NCBI GenBank assembly: GCA_964625525.1
Contig: CAZVEE010000016.1
Coordinates: 1-50,689, forward strand
Origin: CAZVEE01 sp964625525
Lineage (GTDB): Bacteria; Pseudomonadota; Alphaproteobacteria; JAJFIK01
Reading direction: 5' to 3'
Length of the DNA stretch: 50,689 bases
Notes under the pieces: generated by a model
Told to the model about the DNA's origin: nothing
The model's database searches: none
What the model saw: only the letters and a program-made list of their open reading frames with translations
Program-made: the position numbers and the translations under genes
Part shown: piece after piece, positions 8,932 to 17,898 of the stretch
Layout: each line of letters opens with the position of its first letter
Position numbering within the stretch: the stretch's first letter is position 1

Positions 8932-9767
8932 GCCTTGATCCACCTGCTAATCCGCGTTGCGCCCCGTGGCCCGCGTCGATGCCGCCCTTGCGGATGGTTC
9001 ATCTTGCGGGCTGCCCGTGTGCCGAGCCCTGTCTACCCTTGCCTGCCAGTTTTAGTCTGGCGTCATTGTCCACCCCTGTCTGGCCACGCCGCTTTTTCCG
9101 TGTGCCGCACAGTCGCACAGCCACCTTAGTCTTCGCGTGGTTAATGGCTTGAAAATGGCAGGACCCGGAACACGCCGGTTTCCAATTGCCGCAGGCCCCT
9201 GGCGGCCCCGGTCACAAGATTGTGCATCATGATCCGCAGACCAATGCACTGTGGTGGGTGCAGTCGCGCCTCGGTGTGAGTGCGCTCCACTTACAGGGTC
9301 TGGAGGTATGAGAGCGTGATGTGCGGACCGAGCTAAACCATCGCCGGCGGAGAGGGCCGAACCAGCGGAGAAATAATCTTTCTCGAACGCTGTCCAAGGA
9401 TGGGCCAAAGGGTCACGCACTCCTTTCATTTGTTATTTTTAGAATAGCACAGGCTACAGCCTCTGTCTTCACTCAATTGTAATACTCAGCGTGCGGCATT
9501 CAAGCGGACCAACCGCGATTCTCCGTCTTCGCTGCTCGATGACCCGTCCTGGCACAGTCTTTTGATCACTTCGTCACAGTTCCGCGACGGCCCCAAAGGG
9601 GCCTGATTCTGGCACGGCATTCGCCTCAATCAGGCGTAGCTATGGGACTTGGGACGAGGCGTGGATCAAAGCGGGATGGCCAATAGGGCCCTCGACAAGA
9701 CCGGACACGAATCGTTCCCCTCCAGCGCATTTTCCCGTGCGCGTGAAGACAGATGAGGCACTGGGCG
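8932..9767. other. Non-coding gap of about 830 nt
   Basis: Between prkA and the GNAT gene I find no convincing gene. A minus-strand open frame at 9052-9429 (125 codons) has low-complexity composition and no recognisable motif, so I do not call it. Positions 9425-9490 are clearly more AT-rich than the surroundings. The prkA promoter should lie near 8932-9060. A structured element is present at 9589-9635 and listed separately. Confidence 0.6.
9589..9635 (+). promoter_or_regulatory. Two overlapping inverted repeats, mutually exclusive if paired
   Basis: GGCCCC (9589-9594), AAA and GGGGCC (9598-9603) can form a tight hairpin. GCCTGATT (9601-9608) can instead pair with AATCAGGC (9628-9635). The two stems share 9601-9603, so they cannot fully form together. 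This is the arrangement of an attenuator or switch, about 130 nt before the GNAT gene. It could also be chance or a terminator-like remnant, because no T run follows. Confidence 0.35.
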
Positions 9768-10373
9768 ATGATGGTCATTCGCAGAGCGCGCGCAGGCGAC
9801 GCAACCGCAATGGGAACGCTATATGTGCGGGTGTGGCAGCACGCCTTTCCGGCGCTTGTCCCTCACGATGTCCTCCTGGCCATGTGTCCGGCGGAAGCGG
9901 CGCGGCGCTGGCACGTCTCGCTCGCGGCCTCTGGCGCCCAGCGCGGCGTTTATGTGGCACAAGGGGCACGGGGCGGCCTGTTGGGCATGGGCAGTTTCGG
10001 GCCGAGCCGGGACAAGGGCCTGGGCTACACCGGCGAGGTTTTCACGCTCTATGTGGACGGCGATCACGAGGGGCAGGGAATTGGCCGGGTGCTGATGGCC
10101 ACCTTGTTTGCGGGCCTGCTGGATAGCGGCGCAGGCGACGCGGTGAGCTGGACCATGGCGCACAACCACAACCGGTTCTTCTTCGAAGCGCTCGGCGGGC
10201 GTGTGGTGGGGCGTAAACTTGGCCGCGTTGCGGGAATGCCTGTTCCTCTGGTGGCCTATGGCTGGCCTGACTTGGCTGCCACTTTGGACAGGCTGGAGCG
10301 CTCCGGGGCGCTCAGCCAGCCTTTTGTGCTCCGCCCAGAGCCCGGCGCGCCGGATCAGGCGGATCGCGCCTGA
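9768..10373 (+). CDS. GNAT family N-acetyltransferase
   Basis: The 201-residue protein has the GNAT acetyl-CoA-binding signature VDGDHEGQGIGRVLMATLF and the typical opening IRRARAGDATAM. It moves an acetyl group from acetyl-CoA to an amine; the substrate cannot be read. ATG at 9768 is chosen because GAGG (9756-9759) is 8 nt upstream; ATGs at 9753 and 9771 are in-frame alternatives. The last 25 residues are Pro/Asp-rich and probably disordered. It is convergent with the SixA-like gene, with only a few nucleotides between the stops. Confidence 0.88.
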   Translation: MMVIRRARAGDATAMGTLYVRVWQHAFPALVPHDVLLAMCPAEAARRWHVSLAASGAQRGVYVAQGARGGLLGMGSFGPSRDKGLGYTGEVFTLYVDGDHEGQGIGRVLMATLFAGLLDSGAGDAVSWTMAHNHNRFFFEALGGRVVGRKLGRVAGMPVPLVAYGWPDLAATLDRLERSGALSQPFVLRPEPGAPDQADRA

Positions 10374-10377
10374 TCGT

Positions 10378-10893
10378 TTATCCGCCCGAGAGCATGGCGG
10401 GGGTGGTGAAATCAGTCAGTCGGCCGGTGCCTTCGGCGACGCCGGCCCAGTCATCCACCGTAAAGGTGAGCGCGGCAAGCGACGCGGTGGGCATGGCGGC
10501 CGGCACGGCCGTCTCACTCGCCTGCGGGTCCGCCAGCAGGGTCAGACAGTCTTCCAGCCCCGCATTGTGCCCAATCACCAATGCCGCCACATGGCCGCCG
10601 GTAATCTCCTGCACCCGTCCGATCAATGTGCCGGCATCGGCCAGATAGAGGCCGTCCTCGATATGGGTCGGCACTGTCAAACCGACATAAGGCTTGATGA
10701 GTGACAGGGTCTCCAGCGTGCGCCGGGCCGATGAGCACAGGATCACATCTGGCCGATACCCGCACGCCTCCATATGCGCCCCGACAAGCGGCGCCGCCCG
10801 CAGGCCGCGCGGGTTCAACGGGCGGTCATAATCCTCCAGGGTCGGGTCATGCCAGGAGGATTTGGCGTGGCGCATCAGATACAGCGTTCGCAT
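10378..10893 (-). CDS. SixA-like histidine phosphatase
   Basis: This 171-residue protein belongs to the histidine phosphatase (phosphoglycerate-mutase-like) superfamily. The nucleophile motif LMRHAKSSW puts the catalytic His at residue 9. A second catalytic His lies in VIGHNAGLED, and CSSARRTLET supplies the phosphate-binding Arg. Its length and the RHAKSSW motif match the SixA group, which dephosphorylates phosphohistidine in signalling proteins such as HPt domains. The real substrate here is unknown. It appears to be transcribed alone. Confidence 0.9.
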   Translation of the reverse strand: MRTLYLMRHAKSSWHDPTLEDYDRPLNPRGLRAAPLVGAHMEACGYRPDVILCSSARRTLETLSLIKPYVGLTVPTHIEDGLYLADAGTLIGRVQEITGGHVAALVIGHNAGLEDCLTLLADPQASETAVPAAMPTASLAALTFTVDDWAGVAEGTGRLTDFTTPAMLSGG

Positions 10894-10983
10894 GGACGTC
10901 TCCGGGCGCAGGACTCACCCTTTCAAGATCGCGATTCCCGGGCGCTGTGACAATGTCCGCGCCCGTTGAAATCTCCGTGTTGT

Positions 10984-11784
10984 TTAGGTGCGGAACGGCA
11001 GGGTCAGCGTGCGCCACAGACTGTCGGCCCGGGCCCCGCGCACATCGTGCTGTCCCAGCTCCATGGCCGCATGGCCGCCGCGCGGCTCGTCTTGATACGT
11101 GTCAAACAGGCGGTCCCACACGCTGAAGCAGAAGCTGAAGTTGCAGTTGTATTCCTCAGGGCGCACGGAGTGATGCACGCGGTGCATATCCGGCGTCACC
11201 AGCACCCGGCGCAGGGTCCGTTCCATGGCCGCAGGCATGCTGACATTCCCGTGATTGAACATGGCCGTGCCGTTGCGGAGCACTTCAAACACGAGGACCG
11301 TCACGGGTGCGGCGCCGAGCAGGACAACCACACAGGTCTTGAAGGCAACAGTCAGACCGATCTCGAAAGGGTGGACGCGCAACGCCGTCGTCACATCCAC
11401 GTCGCGATCGGTGTGATGGGCCTTATGAAGGCGCCATAGCAGCGGCACCGCATGCAGCGCCCGGTGCAAACCGTAAAGGGCCAGATCAAGCGCCAATACC
11501 CCCAGGACGATATCGGCCCAAAGGGGCAGGCTGAGGGCATTAAACAGGCCCCAGCCCAGTCCCTCAGCCGTGATCGCCGCTGAAAACGCCACGATGGGGA
11601 ACGCCAGGCGCACAAGGACGGTCCCGATCACCAGGATCAGAAGATTGGTGGGCCAGCGCGTTGTGCGCCCGGTGCCGGCCGTGCGGCGGGGCGCGCTCGC
11701 TTCCCACAACACCATGAGGGCGAGAGCCAGCAGAAACACCGCGAATTGCAGTGCTGCCTCATGCTCAAGGATCGACAGGCTCAC
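10984..11784 (-). CDS. Sterol desaturase / fatty acid hydroxylase family protein
   Basis: The 266-residue integral membrane protein has the histidine clusters that bind the di-iron centre of this superfamily: HRALH at 107-111, HKAHH at 120-124 and a later HRVHHS. Hydrophobic segments lie near residues 10-28, 46-70 and 85-105, and another precedes the last His box. Such enzymes hydroxylate or desaturate lipids using O2. Its start overlaps the stop of the TerB-like gene by 4 nt, so the pair is translated together. The substrate is unknown; hopanoid, carotenoid and fatty acyl groups are all possible. Confidence 0.9.
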   Translation of the reverse strand: MSLSILEHEAALQFAVFLLALALMVLWEASAPRRTAGTGRTTRWPTNLLILVIGTVLVRLAFPIVAFSAAITAEGLGWGLFNALSLPLWADIVLGVLALDLALYGLHRALHAVPLLWRLHKAHHTDRDVDVTTALRVHPFEIGLTVAFKTCVVVLLGAAPVTVLVFEVLRNGTAMFNHGNVSMPAAMERTLRRVLVTPDMHRVHHSVRPEEYNCNFSFCFSVWDRLFDTYQDEPRGGHAAMELGQHDVRGARADSLWRTLTLPFRT

Positions 11785-12194
11785 AGGGTCATGTGCCGGG
11801 CCCGGGCGCTGCGCTCGATCGCGCCCGCATAGAGCCTGTCAATGCCGAGAGTGTGGCGGATCAACTCCAGCACCCGAAGTTCTTCCTGACCCACGCGTTC
11901 ATCGGCGGTGGCGACATCGACCGCAATGGCATAGGCGGTCTCATGCAGCTTTTGCGGCAGGGCTTCTTTGGCTAAGCCCAGCACGGCTTGCAAGCCACCG
12001 TCTTCTTCCATGATCGATCCGCATTCCTCGGCGACCTGCACCAAGCGTTCGGAGTCGAAATCGCGGAAGATGGGGAATTTCGTGACAATCTCGCCAATGG
12101 TGCGCAGTTCACGATCGCTCATACCGCCATCGGCGGCGGACACGACAACCATGAGATAGATGAGCGCGGAGTGGTGGCTGATGGTCTGGGTCAT
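11781..12194 (-). CDS. TerB-like protein
   Basis: This 137-residue alpha-helical protein fits the TerB-like family, with two related halves, each ending in an acidic motif: SAADGGMSDRELRTI and ATADERVGQEELRVLELI. TerB domains bind metal ions and associate with membrane complexes; in isolated form they are often called 'tellurite resistance TerB' although a resistance role is rarely shown. ATG at 12194 is chosen because GAGGA lies about 6 nt upstream. It is translationally coupled to the fatty acid hydroxylase gene, which suggests a link to membrane or lipid function (inference). Confidence 0.85.
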   Translation of the reverse strand: MTQTISHHSALIYLMVVVSAADGGMSDRELRTIGEIVTKFPIFRDFDSERLVQVAEECGSIMEEDGGLQAVLGLAKEALPQKLHETAYAIAVDVATADERVGQEELRVLELIRHTLGIDRLYAGAIERSARARHMTL

Positions 12195-12207
12195 GGGCGA
12201 TCCTCGC

Positions 12208-12234
12208 AAAACCGGCCCTTTTGAACGGGCCGGC
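12208..12234 (-). terminator. Intrinsic terminator of the DinG-family helicase gene
   Basis: CCGGCCC (12212-12218) pairs with GGGCCGG (12227-12233) around an 8-nt loop. On the minus strand the stem is followed by TTTT (12208-12211). It lies just past the helicase stop codon at 12284 and before the TerB-like gene on the same strand. Confidence 0.8.
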
Positions 12235-12283
12235 ATAAAGCGGCCGGGGGGAGGGCCGCGATGGCGTCAATCTCGGCGCGACC

Positions 12284-15217
12284 CTAGGCAATCGCCTGGG
12301 GCCGGGCAAGGGGGCCGCGCGCCGCATGGGCGTCGCTGTCCTCTGTCTTCAGAAAATGGGACACGATGGATACGGCTTCACTAAGGCCGATCCGCTCCAC
12401 TGTCACGCCCGGCGGAAAAGCGCCAGTGAGGCGCGTGGGCAAGCGCGGGTCCAGCAACACGAACACACCGCGATCTTGCGGCCCCCGCACGAGCCGTCCG
12501 AAGGCTTGTTTCAGGCGCAGCCGGGTCAGCGCGTCATCATAGGTGCGGGCGCCGAAATGGGCGCGTCGGGCCTTGTGCAGCAAATCCGGCCGGGGCCAGG
12601 GGACTCGGTCGAACACAATAAGCCGCAGGGAGCGCCCGGGCACGTCCACGCCGTCGCGCACCGCATCGGTACCGAGCAAGCAGGCGTCTTCCTCGGCGCG
12701 GAAAATGTCCACCAGCGTGCCAATATCCATGGCATCCACATGCTGGGCGTAGAGGGGCAGGCCCGCCGCTTCGATCGGATCGGCGATGCGCTCATGCACA
12801 GCGCGCAGGCGTTGGATCGCGGTGAACAGGCCAAGGCCGCCGCCGCCCGCCGCCTTGAACAGTTCCCGATAGGCACTGGCCAACTGGTCCATGGAGGCCT
12901 GGCTGAGATCGCGCACCACGAGTACCCGGGTCTGGGCGGCGTAATCGAAGGGCGAGGCGATGCGGGTGCGGCTGACCAGACGGTCGGGCAGGTGACGGGC
13001 GCCGGTGCGGATATCGGCGCTGTCCCAGTCCTCGGGTGTCGCGTCTGTCGGCTCGGCCGCAGTTTCTGGGCGCGGAGCATCGTCGCGCAAGGTCGCCGAG
13101 GTCACCAGCACCCCATGGGCCGGGCGCACGACCGCGCGCGTGAACGCCTCCATCGGGTCCACATAGCGCCGGTGCATGGCCACATCCACGACCCGTCCGG
13201 CAATACGCTCCAAGGCAAACCAGTCTACGAAACTGTCCGGAGTATCGCTCGACAGGGCGCGCAGCATGGCCTGCCAGGATGGGATCATCAGCAGGGCGCG
13301 CCGGTCGAGGCCCCGGGTCACCGCTTCGATACGCAGGCGGGTCGGCGTCTCCAGCGTTTCCGCCTCATCATTGAGGCGCTCGCGCAGGCCCGTGGAGAGA
13401 CCCGCCAGCGCGGCGGCGAGGGTATCAAGGGCTGTGGCCAGGCGCGCTGCGGCCGGGAGAATATCCTCTGCCAGCGGATGGACGGCACATTCCAGGCCGA
13501 AGCGCGGTGAGTCAGGCTTGTCGGCGCGGGCCTCCACATGCCGGCGCAACAATGCGAAGAACCCTTCCGCCGCACCGCGCGGCGCTCCCTCGCCCTGGCG
13601 AGTGGCCCAGCCCTCGGCCGGTAGGTCGCGGGCGGCTTCCAGAGCGGCATGCAGATGGCTTTCCGTGTCGTCCGTCGTCAGATCGCCCACCCGGTCCGGC
13701 AGGCCACGGGCGCGGCGCTGACCGCGCGCTTCCGTCCCCCGGACCCAGCGGCGCAACTCCGCCGCTTCACCAGCACTCAGACAGGCGCCGAAAGCCGCGT
13801 CGGCGGCATCGAACAAGTGATGCCCCTCATCGAAAATCAAACGCAAGCGGCGCTCCGGCCCCAGACCATCCTCGTCGTCCGCGCGCGCGGCGGCAAGCCC
13901 CTGATCGAGGGCTGCTTGATGCATCACCAGCGCATGATTGGCGATCACCAAATGGGCATGGCGGGCCTTGCGGGTCGCCTTTTCGATGGTGCATTTGCGA
14001 TAATGCGGGCAGGCGGCATAAATGCATTCACCGCGCCGGTCCGTCAGGCCCTGGGCGCCACTGGCCCCGCGGGTGCCGTGGATCAGGCCGGGAGGCGCCA
14101 GCCAGGCCGGGAAGTCGCCGCCCACCATGTCGCCGTCACGGCTTGCGAGCAGCCAACGGGCCACGAGGCCCAGACTCACCGGGTCCTCACCGCTTTGGCC
14201 GACGCCGGAGACCGCGCGCTTGGCCGCATCCTCGAAATTCAGCAGGCAGAGATAATTCTCCCGTCCCTTGCGGATGACGGCGCGGCGCGTCTTGTCGAGC
14301 GGGTCTGGATAGAGGGTTTCCAGTTCCTGGTCGATCTGGCGTTGCAGATTTTTGGTGTATGTGGAGATCCATACCCCGGGGCCGTTTTTCTCTGCCCACA
14401 GACTGGCCGGTGCGATATAGCCCAGTGTTTTACCGATCCCGGTGCCGGCCTCGGCCAGGGCCACATGGGGCTCGTCCGGCACATCTCGCGGGGCGAACGC
14501 GGCCGTCGCGGCGGCCACATAGCGGTCCTGGCCCGGGCGCAAGGATCGCGCGTCGCCCAGCAGACGGTCAAGCCGGGCTTGGGCGTCCTCGGGCGCCACG
14601 GGATCGCTGCTGCGCCCGCCCTGGGGGGCGCGGTCTTCCCATTCGGGCATGCGCTCCCACACATTGAGGCCGCCCAGCATCAGGCGCGCGGGTTCCGCCT
14701 GGAGCGCGGCCATCACGAAGCGGGCCCAGGACCAGCCGCGCGCGCCCATGGTCTGCGCCAGCGCCGCCGCCTCGTGCCGGTTGGGATAATCGCGATGCCC
14801 CAGCTCCGCCAACAGGGCGTGGGCGCAGGCGACGAGCGCGACCGCCTCATCCTCGGGTGTGTCGGGCGTTTCCTGTTCCAGCGCCTCGGCCAAGCCCCGC
14901 GCCGTCGGCAGGCAGAAACGGGCCGGCCGGACAAAGGCAAAGAGTTCAGTCAAATCGAACAGATCGGCACGCCGGGCGGGCCGGGGGCGACCCAGCCGCT
15001 GGGCCAGAAAGCCCGCATGGCAGACCACCAGTGCCTCACGATCAAGCACGCCGCGCGCTTCCAGCCGCGTCAAGTCACGCACTTCCCCGTCTGGCGAGAC
15101 GAGCACAGCACGCCCACCCGCCAGCGCCAGGGCACCGGCCTCAGGCAACCCCGGTGCGGCCGCGGCGGTCAGGGAGTGGTTCGCGTAAGGAAGATCAGAA
15201 TCGGCGGTCATGGCCAT
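12284..15217 (-). CDS. DinG-family ATP-dependent DNA helicase with degenerate N-terminal exonuclease-like region
   Basis: This 977-residue protein is an XPD/DinG-type superfamily 2 helicase. Walker A is AEAGTGIGKT near residues 255-264 and the DEAH-type box is DEGH at 463-466. Four cysteines (324, 398, 403, 409) match the iron-sulfur cluster ligands of this family. Motifs V/VI are in GTDAVRDGVDVPG and nearby. Residues 30-170 look like a decayed DEDD 3'-5' exonuclease: the expected DxE motif is missing, but VVCHAGFLAQRLG and the following helices keep the spacing. It probably unwinds DNA with 5'-3' polarity in repair. ATG at 15217 (or 15211) is chosen because the longer frame would run into divergent lysK. 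Confidence 0.92.
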   Translation of the reverse strand: MAMTADSDLPYANHSLTAAAAPGLPEAGALALAGGRAVLVSPDGEVRDLTRLEARGVLDREALVVCHAGFLAQRLGRPRPARRADLFDLTELFAFVRPARFCLPTARGLAEALEQETPDTPEDEAVALVACAHALLAELGHRDYPNRHEAAALAQTMGARGWSWARFVMAALQAEPARLMLGGLNVWERMPEWEDRAPQGGRSSDPVAPEDAQARLDRLLGDARSLRPGQDRYVAAATAAFAPRDVPDEPHVALAEAGTGIGKTLGYIAPASLWAEKNGPGVWISTYTKNLQRQIDQELETLYPDPLDKTRRAVIRKGRENYLCLLNFEDAAKRAVSGVGQSGEDPVSLGLVARWLLASRDGDMVGGDFPAWLAPPGLIHGTRGASGAQGLTDRRGECIYAACPHYRKCTIEKATRKARHAHLVIANHALVMHQAALDQGLAAARADDEDGLGPERRLRLIFDEGHHLFDAADAAFGACLSAGEAAELRRWVRGTEARGQRRARGLPDRVGDLTTDDTESHLHAALEAARDLPAEGWATRQGEGAPRGAAEGFFALLRRHVEARADKPDSPRFGLECAVHPLAEDILPAAARLATALDTLAAALAGLSTGLRERLNDEAETLETPTRLRIEAVTRGLDRRALLMIPSWQAMLRALSSDTPDSFVDWFALERIAGRVVDVAMHRRYVDPMEAFTRAVVRPAHGVLVTSATLRDDAPRPETAAEPTDATPEDWDSADIRTGARHLPDRLVSRTRIASPFDYAAQTRVLVVRDLSQASMDQLASAYRELFKAAGGGGLGLFTAIQRLRAVHERIADPIEAAGLPLYAQHVDAMDIGTLVDIFRAEEDACLLGTDAVRDGVDVPGRSLRLIVFDRVPWPRPDLLHKARRAHFGARTYDDALTRLRLKQAFGRLVRGPQDRGVFVLLDPRLPTRLTGAFPPGVTVERIGLSEAVSIVSHFLKTEDSDAHAARGPLARPQAIA

Positions 15218-15280
15218 TAGTCTACACCCATTCGGCCCGCGAATCGCACCAAGATCATTGCGCCGCTCGCCCTCACCGGG

Positions 15281-15299
15281 TGCTTTATAGTATAAAGCA
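15281..15299. promoter_or_regulatory. Perfect 19-bp palindrome between helicase and lysK genes
   Basis: TGCTTTATA (15281-15289), a central G, and TATAAAGCA (15291-15299) form a perfect inverted repeat in otherwise GC-rich DNA. It contains a -10-like TATAGT on the plus strand and TATACT on the minus strand. It therefore could serve divergent promoters for lysK (starting at 15336) and the helicase gene, or be an operator over them. No good -35 hexamer is seen at standard spacing. Confidence 0.5.
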
Positions 15300-15335
15300 G
15301 CGGATCCAGCCTCCCGCCGTCCAGGAGACCCCTTG

Positions 15336-16991
15336 ATGACCAGCGCTTCATCCCGCGACTCTTTCCCCATTTCGGATGCCCTGAAGGGGGCCGCCGACGC
15401 CGCCAAGGCGTGGCCGTTTGAGGAGGCGCGCAAACTGGTGAAACGGTGGGAGAACCGGGGCGCGGCGGGGCCCGTGCTGTTCGAAACGGGCTATGGCCCT
15501 TCGGGGCTGCCGCATATTGGCACTTTCGGAGAAGTGGCGCGCACGACCATGGTGCGCCATGCCTTTTGCGTGCTGCGCCCCGAGGTGGACACGCGCTTGG
15601 TGGTGTTCTCCGACGATATGGACGGCTTGCGCAAAGTCCCTGGCAACCTGCCCCAGCAGGACATGCTGGCCGAACACCTGCACAAGCCAGTGTCGCGCAT
15701 TCCCGACCCCTTCGGCACCCATGAGAGCTTTGCGGCCCATAACAATGCTCGCCTGCGCGGCTTTCTGGACCAGTTCGGCTTTGATTACGAGTTCGTCAGC
15801 GCCACGGATTGCTACACGTCTGGCCGCTTCGATGATGCGTTGCGCCGGGTGCTGGAATGCTATGACAAGGTGATCGGCATCATCCTGCCCACATTGGGTG
15901 AGGAGCGCCAGCGCACCTATTCGCCCTTTCTGCCCGTCTGCCCAAAGACTGGTCAGGTGCTGCAAGTGCCGGTCGTGGAGCGCGACGTGGCCGCGGGTAC
16001 CATTGTGTATGAAGAGCCTGACGGATCCCGTACAGAAGTTCCGGTAACCGGCGGGGCCTGCAAGCTGCAATGGAAGGCGGACTGGGCCATGCGCTGGTAT
16101 GCGCTTAGCGTCGATTATGAGATGGCTGGCAAGGATCTGATCGACTCTGTCACCTTGTCCTCCAAGATCGTCAAGGCGTTGGGCGGCGAACCGCCGGAAG
16201 GCTTCATCTATGAATTGTTCCTGGACGAACAGGGGACGAAGATTTCCAAGTCCAAGGGCAACGGCCTGACCATCGAGGAATGGCTGCGCTACGCCTCGCC
16301 CGAGAGCCTGTCTCAATACATGTTCCAAAAGCCGCGCCAGGCCAAGCGGCTCTATTTCGACGTGATCCCCAAGACGGTCGACGATTATCTCACCTTTCTG
16401 GAAAAATATCCGGATCAGGAAGATGCACAGCAGATCGAAAATCCGGTCTGGCATGTACATGAGGGCGGACCGCCGGCGGTGAGCGCGTCGCTCAGCTTCT
16501 CGCTACTGCTCAATCTGGTGAGCGCTAGCAACGCCTCGGACAAGGGCGTGTTGTGGGGGTTCATCCGGCAGTATCAGGACGATCTGACACCGGAAAGCCA
16601 CCCCAAGCTTGATGAGTTGGTGGCGTATGCCATCAACTACTATCATGACTTTGTTAAGCCGACGAAAGTGTTCCGGGCGCCGAGTGATCAGGAGCGCGCG
16701 GCGATCGCGCAGCTGCGGGACCGGTTGCAGGCGCTGTTGGATGAGCGGCGCAACGATCTGAGCGGCGAGGAAATCCAGAGCATCGTCTATGAAATCGGCC
16801 GCACGCATGCCTTCGAGCCTATGCGAGCCTGGTTCTCCGCGCTTTACGAGGTGCTGTTGGGCCAGTCCCAGGGCCCTCGCTTTGGATCTTTCGTGGCGCT
16901 CTATGGCCTTGATCAGACGGTGGCGCTTATTGATCGGGCACTGGCCGGTCAGGACCTGGCCAGCCCCGTAGCGCCCGCGCCGTCGGTGTAA
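15336..16991 (+). CDS. lysK: Lysyl-tRNA synthetase, class I
   Basis: The 551-residue enzyme charges tRNA-Lys. It is the class I form, typical of archaea and of most Alphaproteobacteria. The HIGH-type motif HIGT is at residues 60-63 within GLPHIGTFGE, and the KMSKS-type loop KISKS is at 302-306. Length is normal for the bacterial branch. ATG at 15336 has AGGAG (15322-15326) at 9-nt spacing. It is the first gene of a plus-strand run with the TPR protein, DUF952, pyrD, methyltransferase and deacetylase genes. A 19-bp palindrome lies 37 nt before its start. Confidence 0.96.
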   Translation: MTSASSRDSFPISDALKGAADAAKAWPFEEARKLVKRWENRGAAGPVLFETGYGPSGLPHIGTFGEVARTTMVRHAFCVLRPEVDTRLVVFSDDMDGLRKVPGNLPQQDMLAEHLHKPVSRIPDPFGTHESFAAHNNARLRGFLDQFGFDYEFVSATDCYTSGRFDDALRRVLECYDKVIGIILPTLGEERQRTYSPFLPVCPKTGQVLQVPVVERDVAAGTIVYEEPDGSRTEVPVTGGACKLQWKADWAMRWYALSVDYEMAGKDLIDSVTLSSKIVKALGGEPPEGFIYELFLDEQGTKISKSKGNGLTIEEWLRYASPESLSQYMFQKPRQAKRLYFDVIPKTVDDYLTFLEKYPDQEDAQQIENPVWHVHEGGPPAVSASLSFSLLLNLVSASNASDKGVLWGFIRQYQDDLTPESHPKLDELVAYAINYYHDFVKPTKVFRAPSDQERAAIAQLRDRLQALLDERRNDLSGEEIQSIVYEIGRTHAFEPMRAWFSALYEVLLGQSQGPRFGSFVALYGLDQTVALIDRALAGQDLASPVAPAPSV

Positions 16992-17016
16992 GGCGATATC
17001 TTCAGGAGGCGGATGG

Positions 17017-17871
17017 ATGGTCGGCCTGGCTCGCATACGCTCCGTTGGTCTCTTGGCTCTCACCCTGGTCCTGGTCTTGGCCTTGAGCGCGGGGCCGGCC
17101 AGTGCGACGACAGCAGAGGGTCAACACCTGTTCGATACCGGCGCTTATCGCCAGGCGGCTGAGGCCGTGCTGGGGCAGGCGGCCGGGGCGCAGGCCGACG
17201 GGCAGGCTTTCGCCGCGCGGGCGCTCCTTGCCTATGTGTCTCTGGCGCCGCTGGGCCAGGAGCGAGACCGGGCGTTGGCTCAAGCGGAAGCCCACGCCCG
17301 ACGCGCCATTCTGCTCGATCCGGAGCATGTGGAAGGGCGGCTGCAATTGGCTGTCGCATTAGGCTATCGCGGCCGTGCGGACGGGCCGATGGTGGCGCAT
17401 CTGGCTGGTCTTGCGGGTGAAGCGCGGGAGCAGATCGACGCGGCCCTTGCGGTGGCGCCGGACAATCCTTTTGCCCTGGCTATTGACGGGGCGTGGCATC
17501 TGGAGATCGTCGCGGGCGCCGGGCCGGTCATGGCTGATCTCTTCTACGGCGCCACGCTCGACAAGGGGCAGGCGGCGTTTCAGGCGGCGCGGTCGCAAGC
17601 GCCGAACAATCTACTCTTCGATGTTCAGTATGCAGTGGCGCTGTTGTCTTTCGGCGTTGTCCATCATCGCGATGCGGTGCTAGCCATGCTAGACGCCGCG
17701 CGGGCCAAAACGCCTCATGATGCGCTGTCTGCCCATTATCAGGCCAGCGCCACGGCCCTGCACACGGCTTTGAGCGCGAATGACGCGGCGGCGGTGCAAG
17801 AGCTTGTGGCCACCTTGCAAGGCATCACACCGGTGGAAACTCTGGCGACAACGGACGATTTACGCGATTAA
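17017..17871 (+). CDS. Secreted TPR-like protein
   Basis: This 284-residue protein begins with a signal peptide: a basic start, a hydrophobic core LLALTLVLVLALSAGP and a likely cut after ASA near residue 30. The rest is Ala-rich helical hairpins that look like degenerate tetratricopeptide repeats, for example AEAHARRAILLDPEHVEGRLQLAVA and ALAVAPDNPFALAIDGAW. It is probably periplasmic and acts through protein contacts. AGGAGG at 17004-17009 is 7 nt from the ATG. The gene follows lysK by 25 nt. I cannot assign a specific partner. Confidence 0.78.
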   Translation: MVGLARIRSVGLLALTLVLVLALSAGPASATTAEGQHLFDTGAYRQAAEAVLGQAAGAQADGQAFAARALLAYVSLAPLGQERDRALAQAEAHARRAILLDPEHVEGRLQLAVALGYRGRADGPMVAHLAGLAGEAREQIDAALAVAPDNPFALAIDGAWHLEIVAGAGPVMADLFYGATLDKGQAAFQAARSQAPNNLLFDVQYAVALLSFGVVHHRDAVLAMLDAARAKTPHDALSAHYQASATALHTALSANDAAAVQELVATLQGITPVETLATTDDLRD

Positions 17872-17898
17872 CAGTTTAGCACTTTGAAGGGAGCGGCC

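Noticed and set aside
8944..9060. Possible sigma-54 promoter before prkA (GG-N10-GC)
   Set aside because: The match is only the minimal dinucleotides, expected often by chance in GC-rich DNA.
9052..9429. 125-codon minus-strand open frame in the long gap
   Set aside because: Low-complexity composition, no motif, and it looks like an out-of-frame reading of GC-rich DNA; described under the gap instead.
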